Origin: Pachysolen tannophilus NRRL Y-2460
Lineage: Eukaryota > Ascomycota > Pichiomycetes > Alaninales > Pachysolenaceae
DNA length: 64,000 nt
Assembly (NCBI GenBank): GCA_001661245.1
Contig: KV454012.1
Location: 548,174-612,173, forward strand
Reading direction: 5' to 3'
Shown here: one piece after another, positions 30,790-41,661 of the stretch
How positions within the stretch are numbered: position 1 is the stretch's first letter
Layout of the letters: every line of letters starts with the position of its first letter
Program-made: the position numbers and the translations under genes
Notes under the pieces: generated by a model
Database searches by the model: none
Told to the model about the DNA's origin: nothing
What the model saw: the letters and a program-made list of their open reading frames with translations, nothing else

Positions 30790-33258
30790 TTAACTATCTA
30801 TGTCCATCAAGTTTCCTGAGGCATTAGTGTTTGAATTATTATCCTGTTGCAGTTGTTCATCATTTTTTTCATCTGCACTTAAATCGATTAATTCATCTTC
30901 AGTATTCAACTTAATTTCATCTGCAACTTCACTTGATTCATGGTATGAATATCTATTGCTATCACTGAGATCTTCATCAACATCGTCTTCTTCTTCAAGC
31001 GGATAATCTGAATTTGAAGAAAATTCATCATCATTTCCTTCGGTAAAATTAAGAGTCAGTAATACCTCTGCACGATCTGCTGTTAAAAATTTTTGAAGAG
31101 GATCAGATAATACACTATGACTTTCAGAATTCCAAACATTCGATTTAGCGTACATTAAAATTATTGGATTCTCAAAATCTCTACCAGTTGCATTGTATAC
31201 TTTCTTTATAACTTCGTTGATTGTGACTGCATCTAGATGGAAATTACTACATGTATCACCATAGTATTGTACCTCTATCCATTGACTTGTATTATTACCA
31301 CTTTCTGAGTTCACATTTTTTTTTAAATAGAAAAAATCTGTATCATCAATAATTGCACCAATTAATAGATAGGGATCTGGTTTTGTTTCTGAATTTTCTA
31401 TTATTTCATTTACATTTTCACTAATATTTATGGATTTATTTTCTTTAGTCAATTGATCTAATTCTTCGTGTAATTCAGATTGTCTCTTAGATAAAGATTT
31501 ACTCAATAAATTTAAATCTTCCATAGTTGCCAGCACTTTTTCATTTAATTCTAAATCATCATCTACCGTTATGAAACTTGTATTTTTTCCTAAAAATTCT
31601 AATGATGCAATTAAAGCCTGTTTAACTGGTTGCCCTTTATAAACTGATAAATGTTGTTTTTCTGAATTTATTTCTGTTCTTCTATTTCTGATTTGCAATT
31701 TTTTTTGTAAAAGTTTTTCAATTAAACCATTATATTCTTTTGTATAAATTTGAGGATAAAAAATTTCAGGAATTTCAATAGATGGTGGTCTATGACCTCG
31801 TATTGATCCTTCACTACTATTTATTATTGGTATAGTAATAATATCACTCAAATTCTTAAAATTAAATCTACCCAAGTTTTCGAAATCACTTCCCCAAAAG
31901 ACGTGATGAAGAGATTTATATAAAGTATCTCTTATACTATCATTTTCAATTGGGAAACATGATATACCATTTGATTCTGCAGATTCATTATATTCTAGTT
32001 GTGACATGAATATGTTATTATAATCTGATAATGGTTCCAATTGTTTTAATTCATTTGTATAAGTTAAAAAGACTAAATTCAATAATTCATCTGTTGATTC
32101 AGTTCCTTGTAAATTTGATAAAAAATCAGTAGGTAAAGAAGAAAGAAAATTTTTAATTGAAGCAAAACATCTATCTGAATTACCATCCAAGAATGCAATC
32201 AATCGTTGTGTTTCCAATATGAATCTGGATTGTGGTTGAGAATCTTTCAAATCTATAAAATCTCCTTTAAACCATTTAGGATTAAACCCATAATCATGGA
32301 ATTGATGTTGTAATATTGAATTTCTAAAACTTGGAACTTCATGCAATATCATCAATAAGGGAGCAAAATAATTTTCTAAATATCCTCTTAAAGATGTTGG
32401 TAAAAGTATTGGAGGAATAAAATCTGGTCTCTTATATTTGGTTAAATCATCATAAACATTTGTTGATAATAATTTTTGTCTATTATTAATATTACCACTA
32501 TTACTATTAATCAGAGCTTGATATGGCAAATCTTCTTCTTCGGAATAATAAGTTGCTAATTTATTTTTAACGTCATCATCAATGAGACTGCCTATATCAG
32601 CCGATTGGCCAACCTTTGAGTGAAAAGACGAAGTACCTACTGAGCCTGTACCTACTATGCCAGAAGATCCAGTTGTTCCAATGGTACCCACTGTCCCTGG
32701 TCTTGATGGTAATTCTGGAGGATGGGACATGTATTGGTTTTCAAGATGTTGAGGTTTTTCCAAAGAGAAATACTCTGGTCTGGCCATATTTTCTTCATCA
32801 TCATCCTCTTCTTCTTCACTACGATCTGATCCTGACGAAGATTTAACATTAATCATATCAGGCTGATCTGGTCCAACAGAATTATGATTTCTAGCAGAAG
32901 AATTGAAATCACTTATTGAAGAATCCGTGGCATTAATTTCTGTTTTTATAATATGGTCCCTGAACGGATTATTACTTGCACTGTTATTGGAAAATGATGA
33001 GAATTTTGAAGCATTAAGCAGTGATTCATTTTCTGCTTCTTGTTCAAACAGAGTATTATTAGCCGCCAATGCCGCCGACGACGACGAGGGCAGTTGCAGC
33101 CCTTGCAATGACAGCGCTTCATCAACGGGATTGGAAAACAAGTATTCAATGGCTTGGTCCACATTATTATTTGTTCTTAATAAAGCCTCTTTTGCCTGAT
33201 CTGCGGCAAAGCCCATATCAATTAACTTGGCTATATTCTCATCTGTATTGAATTCCAT
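30790..33258 (-). CDS. RUP1: Rup1-type UBA protein, regulator of Rsp5/Ubp2 (822 aa)
   Basis: Residues about 4-44 form a UBA domain (IAKLIDMGFAADQAKEALLR, then NNNVDQAIEYL), which binds ubiquitin. An acidic, Ser-rich region follows. From about 265 a ubiquitin-hydrolase-like body begins: LRGYLENYFAPLLMILHEVP, then DYGFNPKWFKGDF. I see neither the Cys box nor the His box of active deubiquitinases, as expected of fungal Rup1, which in yeast bridges Ubp2 to the ligase Rsp5. A coiled coil sits at about 560-600, and the C-terminus is acidic. It is longer than S. cerevisiae Rup1 (671 aa). I use ATG 33258; the codon before it is GTG. Confidence 0.82.
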   Translation of the reverse strand: MEFNTDENIAKLIDMGFAADQAKEALLRTNNNVDQAIEYLFSNPVDEALSLQGLQLPSSSSAALAANNTLFEQEAENESLLNASKFSSFSNNSASNNPFRDHIIKTEINATDSSISDFNSSARNHNSVGPDQPDMINVKSSSGSDRSEEEEDDDEENMARPEYFSLEKPQHLENQYMSHPPELPSRPGTVGTIGTTGSSGIVGTGSVGTSSFHSKVGQSADIGSLIDDDVKNKLATYYSEEEDLPYQALINSNSGNINNRQKLLSTNVYDDLTKYKRPDFIPPILLPTSLRGYLENYFAPLLMILHEVPSFRNSILQHQFHDYGFNPKWFKGDFIDLKDSQPQSRFILETQRLIAFLDGNSDRCFASIKNFLSSLPTDFLSNLQGTESTDELLNLVFLTYTNELKQLEPLSDYNNIFMSQLEYNESAESNGISCFPIENDSIRDTLYKSLHHVFWGSDFENLGRFNFKNLSDIITIPIINSSEGSIRGHRPPSIEIPEIFYPQIYTKEYNGLIEKLLQKKLQIRNRRTEINSEKQHLSVYKGQPVKQALIASLEFLGKNTSFITVDDDLELNEKVLATMEDLNLLSKSLSKRQSELHEELDQLTKENKSINISENVNEIIENSETKPDPYLLIGAIIDDTDFFYLKKNVNSESGNNTSQWIEVQYYGDTCSNFHLDAVTINEVIKKVYNATGRDFENPIILMYAKSNVWNSESHSVLSDPLQKFLTADRAEVLLTLNFTEGNDDEFSSNSDYPLEEEDDVDEDLSDSNRYSYHESSEVADEIKLNTEDELIDLSADEKNDEQLQQDNNSNTNASGNLMDIDS

Positions 33259-34018
33259 CACTAATCAATTGATCCAAAAAAAAAAAAAAAAAAAAAAAAA
33301 GAACAGAACAAAAAAACCAAGATGAGTTTTTCTTTTCTATTATTCTCTTGTTAGTGCCAAAAATGAATCCAAATAAAGATCAATTCAATTCCCACTAAAA
33401 TGTTTCTAATGTTAATTTATCAAACTAATTATATATATATATATATAAATATATATATTTATCTATTTAGGTAGGGAATCAAAAACAGAGAAGAGCAAGA
33501 TCCAAATAACACGTTTGTTCTGTCGCGCACTACTGTTTTAGTTTTTTTTAAACAATTTTATAATTTTATGTTTTCGTTGTTTAAGAGAGCTTTTTTGCCA
33601 TCGCTTCTTCTTTTTTTACTTCTTCCTTTTTTGAACTTTTTGGTTATGATAGCCACGACTATTTTAATTAATTTGAAACTGCCAGAATCACGCACGGCTT
33701 AAGCTACTTTGTTAATTTGTTTTATCTTTTTTCCGCCGTTTAGGCTTTAAGAGTTATAACCGATTACCTGCGATGGAATTAACTAGAAATTTAGGTAAAA
33801 ATTTATTTATAAAAGTAGTGCGTTTCAGCTATCGGTTTCTAATTCCTAACTCCTTTCGGTACTATTACCGAGCCCACGGAATTTCAAAGTGACAGGTTGA
33901 CCCATTAAATGACACAGAAACTAATTTATAACTTCAAGTTGCGTCTTTTGACACAAAAATGGTCAAGGAGTTAGGAGTTAAGAGTGTCACAAAGGAAAAA
34001 ATAAGAGGAAACGAAAAA

Positions 34019-34056
34019 TTTTTTCACTTTTTTCACATTTTTTCACATTTTTTCAC
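34019..34056. repeat. Short tandem array of TTTTTTCAC(A)
   Basis: Four units with a period of about 10 bp lie directly upstream of the block shared with the second DHA2 promoter. The periodicity is close to one helical turn. A role as a binding array is only a guess. Confidence 0.7.
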
Positions 34057-34068
34057 TTTTTTTCTCAT

Positions 34069-34093
34069 GTTATCTCCGATGACGCATGTAACG
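34069..34093. promoter_or_regulatory. Promoter block shared with the second DHA2 gene (copy 1)
   Basis: GTTATCTCCGA at 34069-34079 is exactly repeated at 36593-36603. CTCCGATGACGCATGTAACG here compares with CTCCGATGGCACACTTAACG at about 36605-36624 (15 of 20 identical). Surrounding bases differ, so retention suggests a transcription factor site with CCG cores, as zinc-cluster factors use. The factor is not identified. Confidence 0.45.
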
Positions 34094-34368
34094 GGGAAAA
34101 AAACAATGCTAATCAAACAAATCAAACAGAATAACAGTATTGTTAAGGGTAGAAAACAAGGTATGACTCGCAGTTAATGGTTATAAGAAGCAAATACACA
34201 TGTATCTACAATATTAATATGGCTATCAATATATACATACATATTTATATAAATATATATATCGGTGAAGAAGGAATAGGTTTTTTGTGAAAAGATGGAA
34301 TTTGAAGTAATATAAAAAATCATTTTTACAATTACTATATTACTACTACTGTTTGTTGAAACAAAACA

Positions 34369-36192
34369 ATGAGCGCTAGAAATTCACAAGAAGAAGATAG
34401 ACCTTCATTGAATTATGCCGATGTTGAGAAATTCTCATCACTCGAAGATTCTCGTGCTGAAAATGATACTGATAATATAGAGGAAACTGGACCTGTTAAA
34501 AATATAGAAGAGGATCAAAAGGATGAAGGGAACGTTGTTATGTATGATGAGAATGGTGAGGCTTTTAATGAAGCTGATGCTGGTGATGGTACAAAAGTTT
34601 CAGATCATTATCTGCACGGTCTGAAATTAATTCTTAATGTTATTTCCTGTATATTATGTTTATTCTTAGTGGCATTGGATCAAACAATTATTGCTACTTT
34701 ATTAACCGATGTTGGAGATCAATTTAATGATTTTTCTCAAGTTACTTGGATTTCTTCAGGTTTTCTCTTGGCAATGTGTGTGGTTGCTGCTATTTGGGGT
34801 AAACTTTCTATAATTTTTGGAAGAAAATGGACATTATACGCGTCAATTGCATTATTTGAAGGTGGTTCATTAATGGCTGCTTTAGCAAACACAATGAATA
34901 TCTTGATTGGTGGAAGAGTCATGTCTGGAGTTGGTGGAGGTGGTATTCAAGCAATGGTATTCATCATTGTTACAGAATTGGTTCCTATTTCTAGAAGACC
35001 ATTACTTATGGCTGCAATGTCATGTACTTTTGCTGTTGCAAGTGTATTGGGTCCAATTATTGGAGGTGCATTCACATCCCATGTCACTTGGAGATGGTGT
35101 TTTTATATCAATTTACCAATAAGTGCAGTTTCCTTAATTTTCATGTTTTTCGTTTATAACCCTCCAAGACCAAAAGGTGATTTTATTGCAAAATTGAAAA
35201 TGATTGATTATTTAGGAGTTTTCTTGATGGCTTCTAGTTTAGTCTTGATATTATTGGCCTTAACTTTTGGTGGTGTAGAATATCCTTGGAGATCAGCAGC
35301 AGTTATATGTTGTTTTGTCATTGGTGGGTTGCTTTGGATTGTCTTTTGTATCTGGAATTTCAAATTTTCTAAAAATCCAATCATCCCATTATCCGTTGTT
35401 AGAGTTCCTCAATTGAATGCTTCTGCATTCACAGGTGGTTTCATGTTTATGTACTTTATGGCGCTGTTCATATATGTTAACATATATTTCCAAGTTGTTA
35501 GAGGTCTGGATGCTTGGCATTCAGGTATTGACTCGTTACCATTCATCATCACTGTTGTTATCTGCTCAATGTCCAGTGGTATACTTGTAGGAAAGACAAG
35601 ATACGTTAAACCTTATTCCCTCTTTGGTGCTCTTTGTGGACCAATTGGTTGTGGTTTACTTTGTTTATTAAAAGTAGACTCTTCATCAAGTAATAGAATT
35701 GGTTTATTAATACTCGCCGGTGTTGGAGTTGGGCTCTTATTACAAACTTCAATGATTTCAGCTCAGCTTGTTGCTCCAAAGACAGAAGGTGGATTGATTT
35801 TAACAACAACTTTCTGTAACTTTGTCAGAGCTTTTGGAGGTGCCCTTGGTTCAGATTTAAGTGAAACTGTATTCACATCATCTGCGATCACAAAGATAGA
35901 TGCAATGATTGCTGCAAATAAAGACACTGTTGATTTGAGTTCATTAGAAAGTATTGATATTTCTTCATTAATAAGTTCACCTGATCAAATTGACGCTTTA
36001 AGCACCGAAATTCAACTGCTTTTGAAAAACTGTATCATGGAAAGTATAAGAAATGTATTTTATATGTGTATTGGTATTGCTGGTCTTGCATTCATCTGTT
36101 CTTTGTTTATCACCAATAAACGTCTTCCACTGAAAGCTCCAAAGATTACCAACGATAAGGAAAAGGATGCGGAGAAGGAAGCCACACCGTAA
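34369..36192 (+). CDS. DHA2-family drug:H+ antiporter, tandem copy 1 (607 aa)
   Basis: This is a 14-helix major facilitator of the DHA2 family (relatives include Azr1, Sge1 and Vba-type transporters), expected in the plasma or vacuolar membrane, exporting drugs, acids or basic amino acids. Residues 1-85 are acidic and cytosolic. Helix 1 ends with LFLVALDQTIIATLL, the D1 motif of DHA2. The signature after helix 2 is WGKLSIIFGRKW. Motif C of antiporters is VLGPIIGGAF, followed by TWRWCFYINLPIS. The C-terminal tail is Lys/Glu-rich. It is a close tandem paralogue of the gene at 36835. Substrate cannot be inferred from sequence. Confidence 0.88.
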   Translation: MSARNSQEEDRPSLNYADVEKFSSLEDSRAENDTDNIEETGPVKNIEEDQKDEGNVVMYDENGEAFNEADAGDGTKVSDHYLHGLKLILNVISCILCLFLVALDQTIIATLLTDVGDQFNDFSQVTWISSGFLLAMCVVAAIWGKLSIIFGRKWTLYASIALFEGGSLMAALANTMNILIGGRVMSGVGGGGIQAMVFIIVTELVPISRRPLLMAAMSCTFAVASVLGPIIGGAFTSHVTWRWCFYINLPISAVSLIFMFFVYNPPRPKGDFIAKLKMIDYLGVFLMASSLVLILLALTFGGVEYPWRSAAVICCFVIGGLLWIVFCIWNFKFSKNPIIPLSVVRVPQLNASAFTGGFMFMYFMALFIYVNIYFQVVRGLDAWHSGIDSLPFIITVVICSMSSGILVGKTRYVKPYSLFGALCGPIGCGLLCLLKVDSSSSNRIGLLILAGVGVGLLLQTSMISAQLVAPKTEGGLILTTTFCNFVRAFGGALGSDLSETVFTSSAITKIDAMIAANKDTVDLSSLESIDISSLISSPDQIDALSTEIQLLLKNCIMESIRNVFYMCIGIAGLAFICSLFITNKRLPLKAPKITNDKEKDAEKEATP

Positions 36193-36834
36193 AGGAAAAA
36201 CAACTTTATTAATAATAAGCTACAATACATGATACATTAATTACATACTCTGACCAAATAATCTATCTTCTTGGTCATGGTAAATAAGGATGAACGCGTT
36301 TCAAGTATTCTAAGCCCAAGTAATTTGACAATTTAACCTCTCAAATGCACGTTTGTATTATTGTAGGAGTTATTTGGTTTTCTCTGTTTAGGTTTGCAGG
36401 GGTTTAGCAAATCTTTGCTGACAAAATACACAAAATACACAAAATACTGATGAGTCTTGACTAGTCTTGAACTGACTACTTTTCAATATTATTTCAAAAG
36501 GTAATTTAACGGTGTCTCAAACTTTGGAGATAGGTGTTAAATAAATGAATGAAAAAATACACAAAAAAGGTCAAAAAAACGGAGTTTTTTAAGTTATCTC
36601 CGACCTCCGATGGCACACTTAACGAAGCTAAAAAAAAAAAAAGAAAGAAAGAAAGCTTACTAAAGATATCAACAGTATATAGTTATTGTTTTCTTTAGTA
36701 AGCAACGAAAAGATGTGAGAAAGAGGTACATATATTTATATTGAGTAGGTTTGTGTTGGAAAAATGAAAGTAGAGAGAAGTGTTAAGTTTATTGTACTGC
36801 GAAAATACTACTGTTTATTGAGCGGAAGAAATTG
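36193..36834. promoter_or_regulatory. Region between the two DHA2 genes, with shared promoter block copy 2
   Basis: About 640 bp. GTTATCTCCGA at 36593-36603 and the related block to 36624 match the upstream region of the first copy. Three ACAAAATAC units lie at about 36421-36446. No gene is seen. Confidence 0.45.
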
Positions 36835-38664
36835 AGCAAGATGAGTGTTAGAAATTCACAAGAAGAATATGGACCTTCATTGGGTTCTGCTGATGTTGAG
36901 GAAATGTCATCTCTAGAAAATTCTCGTGCAGATAATGAGATTGAAAATGTAGAGAAGACTGGGCCTGTCAATAATATCGAAGAAGAGCACAATGATGATG
37001 AGAAAGCTATTATGTATGATGAGAATGGGGAGGCTTTCAACGAAGCCGATGCTGGTGATGGTACAAAAGTTTCAGAGCATCACCTACATGGCCTGAGGTT
37101 AATTCTTAATGTCATTTCCTGTATCTTATGTTTATTCTTGGCAGCGTTGGACCAAACCATCATTGCTACTTTATTAACCGATGTTGGAGATCAATTTAAT
37201 GATTTTTCTCAAGTTACTTGGATTTCTTCAGGTTTCCTCTTGGCAATGTGTGTGGTTTCAGCTATTTGGGGTAAACTTTCTATAATTTTTGGAAGAAAAA
37301 TATCCTTATATGCAGCGATTATATTATTTGAAGGTGGTTCATTAATGGCTGCTTTAGCAAACACAATGAATATCTTGATTGGTGGAAGAGTCATGTCTGG
37401 AGTTGGTGGAGGTGGTATTCAGGCAATGGTATTCATTATTGTTACAGAATTGGTTCCTATTTCTAGAAGACCAATCCTTATGGCTGCAATATCATGTACA
37501 TATGCCATTGCAAGTGTATTGGGACCAATTATTGGAGGCGCTTTCACATCCCATGTCACTTGGAGATGGTGTTTTTATATCAATTTACCAATAAGTGCAG
37601 TTTCATTGATATTCTTATTTTTCGTTTATAACCCTCCAAGACCAAAAGGTGATTTAATTACAAAATTGAAAATGATTGATTATTTAGGAGTTTTCTTGAT
37701 GGCTTCTAGTTTAGTCTTAATATTATTGGCTTTAACTTTTGGTGGCATACAATATCCTTGGAGGTCAGCAGCAGTTATATGTTGTTTTGTCATTGGTGGG
37801 TTGCTTTGGATTATTTTTTGTATTTGGAATTTCAAATTTTCTAAAAATCCAATCATCCCATTATCCGTTGTTAGAGTTCCTCAATTGAATGCTTCTGCAT
37901 TCACAGGTGGTTTCATGTTTATGTATTTTATGGCACTGTTCATATATGTTAACATATATTTCCAAGTTGTTAGAGGTCTGGATGCATGGCATTCCGGTAT
38001 CGACTCATTACCATTCATCATCACTGTTGTTATCTGTTCAATCTCAAGTGGTATACTTGTTGGGAAGACAAGATATGTTAAACCTTTCAGTGTATTTGGT
38101 GGTCTCTGTGGACCAATTGGTTGTGGTTTACTTTGTTTATTAAAAGTAGACTCTTCATCAAGTGATAAAATTGGTTTATTAATATTAGCTGGTGTTGGAG
38201 TTGGTCTCTTATTACAAACTTCAATGATTACAGCTCAACTTGTTGCTCCAAAGACAGAAGGTGGATTGATTTTAACAACAACTTTCTGTAATTTTATAAG
38301 ATCTTTTGGAGGTGCCCTTGGTTCAGATTTAAGTGAAACTGTATTCACATCATCTGCAATTACAAAGATAGATGCAATGATTGCTGCAAATAAAGACACT
38401 GTTGATTTAAGTTCATTAGAAAGTATTGATATTTCTTCATTAATAAGTTCACCTGATCAAATTGACGCTTTAAGCACCGAAATTCAACTGCTTTTGAAAA
38501 ATTGTATCATGGAAAGTATAAGAAATGTATTTTATATGTGTATTGATATTGCCGGTCTTGCATTCATCTGTTCTTTATTTATTACTAATAAACGACTTCC
38601 GCTGAAAGCCCCAAAGATTACCAACGATAAGGAAAAGGATCCGGAGAAGGAAGCTACGCCGTAA
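36835..38664 (+). CDS. DHA2-family drug:H+ antiporter, tandem copy 2 (about 609 aa)
   Basis: This paralogue of the gene at 34369 is nearly identical from helix 1 to the C-terminus, with long stretches of exact DNA identity. The acidic N-terminus has diverged more (shared start SVRNSQEEYGPSL versus SARNSQEEDRPSL). The same D1, antiporter and WRW motifs are present. Two nearby in-frame ATGs exist, at 36832 (TTG-AGC-AAG region upstream gives none earlier in frame) and 36841. MSVRNSQEE from 36841 aligns exactly with the first copy's MSARNSQEE, so 36841 is the likeliest true start and the 3 codons before it are optional. The pair looks like a recent tandem duplication. Confidence 0.85.
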   Translation, partial: SKMSVRNSQEEYGPSLGSADVEEMSSLENSRADNEIENVEKTGPVNNIEEEHNDDEKAIMYDENGEAFNEADAGDGTKVSEHHLHGLRLILNVISCILCLFLAALDQTIIATLLTDVGDQFNDFSQVTWISSGFLLAMCVVSAIWGKLSIIFGRKISLYAAIILFEGGSLMAALANTMNILIGGRVMSGVGGGGIQAMVFIIVTELVPISRRPILMAAISCTYAIASVLGPIIGGAFTSHVTWRWCFYINLPISAVSLIFLFFVYNPPRPKGDLITKLKMIDYLGVFLMASSLVLILLALTFGGIQYPWRSAAVICCFVIGGLLWIIFCIWNFKFSKNPIIPLSVVRVPQLNASAFTGGFMFMYFMALFIYVNIYFQVVRGLDAWHSGIDSLPFIITVVICSISSGILVGKTRYVKPFSVFGGLCGPIGCGLLCLLKVDSSSSDKIGLLILAGVGVGLLLQTSMITAQLVAPKTEGGLILTTTFCNFIRSFGGALGSDLSETVFTSSAITKIDAMIAANKDTVDLSSLESIDISSLISSPDQIDALSTEIQLLLKNCIMESIRNVFYMCIDIAGLAFICSLFITNKRLPLKAPKITNDKEKDPEKEATP

Positions 38665-39975
38665 AGGGGAAGAAATCCTAATAATATTTTTACATTACAT
38701 TATACATTTGTATTACACTCTCACGCTCGGAATAGAATAAACAGAACATGTTTGTTATAGTTGTTTTATTTATGTATGCGTTTCTTACAAAAGAGGTGGA
38801 AAAAAAAAGAAAAAAAAGAAAAAAAAATAAACATGGGTTTATGCTGCTAAATTAAATAGTTTGTTTTTTTTATTTTTTTGTGTTTTTTTTTTGTTTCCGT
38901 TATAATATAATAATATCCAGCTTCTTTATAAAGTATGACTTGATTTTTTATTTAATAATAGTAATTATTAATATACAGTCTTTTTTTCCAAAAAACAAAA
39001 AAAAAAAAAAAATAGCCGATCTGTAGGTCACTGTACTTCTTAATTGTTAAAAATGGAAAAATTCGTAAAACTGACATCCTTTCAAAAGATAGTTCCAGGA
39101 TAAATTATTTTTTTAAAGTTTTAAGTTCTTACTAATGACATTATAATATCACAATAATCAATAACAAACAGCTGAGAAAAAAAAAAAGAATTGGAAAAAA
39201 AAAAACTTTCCAGATTTCTAGATCTCAGTGTCCCCCGTAAACACCACATACAAGTAAGAATAGAAAAAAAAAGAAAAAAAAAAAAAATACCGTGATGCAG
39301 TAATTATGCTTAATTCATGGGGGTGGGTTACGGAGAAAAATTCTTTTATACTTCTTAGATTGTAAAATATAAGGAAAATAGTCTTCCGAAACGTCATTAT
39401 CTTAAAAGGTGAGAATCTTAGTAAAAAATTGGAAAATTTGACTGCATAAAAAGTCATCCAAGGTATTCGGAAAACGTTCTGCGTTTTAATAATAAATTTT
39501 TTTTATATTTATTTTTTAAATATTATGCATGTCGGTCGATCTCCAGATTTAAATTGTTTTAAAGAATACGGAACACGGTACTTTGAATTTGAATTTTCCC
39601 TAAATTTAGTACTAAAATCTTAACATTCTTTGATTTAATGCTGCTTTCAATCATGCCTCTATGCTTGTAAAGAAAGTAGTTATGATTATTTATTTTTTTG
39701 AGTTTTTTTTTTTAATCTGACCATATTGGATTGTAAGTGATGAAAAAAATGGTTTGTAGTTGTTCGAAACTTTAGTTTATCGATTGTAATGACCATCTAA
39801 TTTGTAGCATATAAAAATGATGAATAATTCCATTCAAATTGAAGTAAATTTTTTTTTATTTTCATTAGTTGTTTATATTATCAAACAATAATAAAGATAA
39901 AGAGAATATATATATATTAAAAGAAAAATAAGATTAGTTTATAACAAATAAGAGTTAATATAATATAATATAAAG
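38665..39975. promoter_or_regulatory. Upstream region of hexose transporter A with Rgt1-like cluster
   Basis: 1.3 kb. Four matches to the Rgt1 consensus CGGANNA (or TNNTCCG) fall within 245 bp: CGGAGAA 39331-39337, TCTTCCG 39382-39388, CGGAAAA 39468-39474 and CGGAACA 39569-39575. Rgt1 represses hexose transporter genes in low glucose, and several sites per promoter is the known pattern. The rest is AT-rich with no gene seen. Confidence 0.6.
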
Positions 39976-41661
39976 ATGTCACAAGTCGACACAGAAAATT
40001 TGTCATCGGCTCAAACGCCAGTTAACGATGATTTACAAGCCAAAACGGAAAATAACGAACAACCTTTGGCTAAACATGATACAGTGCATAAGTTGATTGC
40101 CAAAAGACCACTGTCCAAATATTTAGGTGTTGCCATTGAATGTTTATTAGTTGCATTTGGTGGTTTTGTCTTTGGTTGGGATACCGGTACTATTGGTGGT
40201 TTTACTAATATGTCCGATTATAAAGATAGATTTGGTTCAAGACATTCTGATGGTACTGCATATCTTTCAAATGTCAGAACAGGTTTATTAGTTTCTATTT
40301 TCAATATTGGTTGTGCTATTGGTGGTTTAACATTAGCTAGATCTGGTGATATGTACGGTAGGAAAAACGGTTTAATTATTACCTTAATTGTTTATATCAT
40401 TGGTATTATTATTCAAATTGCTTCAGTAAGTAAATGGTACCAATATTTCATTGGTAGGATTATTTCAGGTCTTGGTGTTGGTTCTATTGCAGTTTTATGT
40501 CCAATGTTTATTGCTGAAGCTTCTCCACGTCAAGTCAGAGGTGTCTTGGTTACTTCTTATCAATTGATGATTACCTTGGGTATATTCTTGGGTTATTGTA
40601 CTAATTATGGTACTAAATCTTATTCAAACTCAGTTCAATGGAGAGTTCCATTAGGTTTATGTTTTGCATGGGCTTTATTAATGATCTGGGGTTTAACTTT
40701 TATGCCAGAATCTCCAAGATATTTATGTAAAGTTGGTAGAATTGATGATGCAAAGAAATCTATTTCAAAAGTAAATAAAGTTCCATTAGATGATCCATTT
40801 GTTGATTCTGAAATTGATGTTATTATGGCAGGTATTGAACGTGAAAAATTAGCTGGTAATGCATCGTGGAAAGAATTATTTGTTGGTAAGCCAAGGATTT
40901 TCTACAGAGTCTTTATGGGTGTTATGATGCAATCATTACAACAATTAACTGGTGATAACTATTTCTTCTATTATGGTACCACCATTTTCACTGCTGTTGG
41001 TTTAAGTGATTCATTTGAAACTTCTATTATTTTAGGTTTGGTTAATTTGGTTTCTACTTTTATTAGTTTCTATGTCATTGGTAGATTTACAAGAAGACAA
41101 GCATTAATGTGGGGTTCAGCTGGTATGGTAGCTTGTTTAGTTGTTTATGCTTCTGTTGGTGTTACAAGATTGTGGCCTAATGGTTATAGTGCAGGTACAA
41201 CATCTAAAGGTGCAGGTAACTGTATGATTGTCTTTGCATGTTTCTTCATTGTCTGTTTTGCAACAACATGGGGTCCAGGTGTATATGTCGTTATTTCCGA
41301 AACATTCCCATTAAGAATCAGACAAAAAGGTATGGCCGTTGCAACTGCAGCAAACTGGATCTGGGGTTTCTTAATCAGTTTCTTCACACCGTTTATTACC
41401 ACTGATATTCATTTCGCTTATGGTTATGTCTTCATGGGATGTTTAGTCTTCTCATGGTTCTTTGTTGGTTCTATTGTCTATGAAACTAAAGATTTAAGTT
41501 TAGAAGATGTTGATATCTTATATTCATCTTCAGTTAAACCATGGAATTCTACAGCTTGGGTTCGTGAGAGAATTGCAAACTCTGAAAAGACAGAACAAGA
41601 AAAATCTGTACAAGAAAAAAGTTCTGAAACTGAAAACGAAAATGCTAATGAATCAGTTTAA
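39976..41661 (+). CDS. Hexose transporter A, sugar porter family (561 aa)
   Basis: This is a 12-helix plasma membrane hexose facilitator of the yeast Hxt group. Residues 1-45 are a hydrophilic N-terminus. Signatures in order are [16 protein letters not shown] in helix 1, [10 protein letters not shown] in loop 2-3, [27 protein letters not shown] before the central loop, [17 protein letters not shown] in helix 7, and [16 protein letters not shown] then [16 protein letters not shown] in helices 10-11. One oddity is the second PETKG motif after helix 12, which reads [10 protein letters not shown], losing Pro and Gly. The tail is Glu/Lys/Ser-rich. It lies upstream of a second Hxt gene in the same orientation. 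Confidence 0.93.
   Translation: MSQVDTENLSSAQTPVNDDLQAKTENNEQPLAKHDTVHKLIAKRPLSKYLGVAIECLLVAFGGFVFGWDTGTIGGFTNMSDYKDRFGSRHSDGTAYLSNVRTGLLVSIFNIGCAIGGLTLARSGDMYGRKNGLIITLIVYIIGIIIQIASVSKWYQYFIGRIISGLGVGSIAVLCPMFIAEASPRQVRGVLVTSYQLMITLGIFLGYCTNYGTKSYSNSVQWRVPLGLCFAWALLMIWGLTFMPESPRYLCKVGRIDDAKKSISKVNKVPLDDPFVDSEIDVIMAGIEREKLAGNASWKELFVGKPRIFYRVFMGVMMQSLQQLTGDNYFFYYGTTIFTAVGLSDSFETSIILGLVNLVSTFISFYVIGRFTRRQALMWGSAGMVACLVVYASVGVTRLWPNGYSAGTTSKGAGNCMIVFACFFIVCFATTWGPGVYVVISETFPLRIRQKGMAVATAANWIWGFLISFFTPFITTDIHFAYGYVFMGCLVFSWFFVGSIVYETKDLSLEDVDILYSSSVKPWNSTAWVRERIANSEKTEQEKSVQEKSSETENENANESV

Larger units (their letters stand above)
33259..34368. promoter_or_regulatory. Divergent region between RUP1 and the first DHA2 transporter
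   Basis: About 1.1 kb. It holds an A run next to the RUP1 start, a TA tract at about 33430-33448, an array of TTTTTTCAC units at 34019-34056, and a block at 34069-34093 (GTTATCTCCGATGACGC...) that is partly repeated before the second DHA2 gene. No gene is seen. Confidence 0.45.

Noticed and set aside
36832-36840. Start of DHA2 copy 2 at the first ATG (36832)
   Set aside because: An earlier in-frame codon set is possible, but the ATG at 36841 aligns with the first copy's start. The choice changes only three residues.
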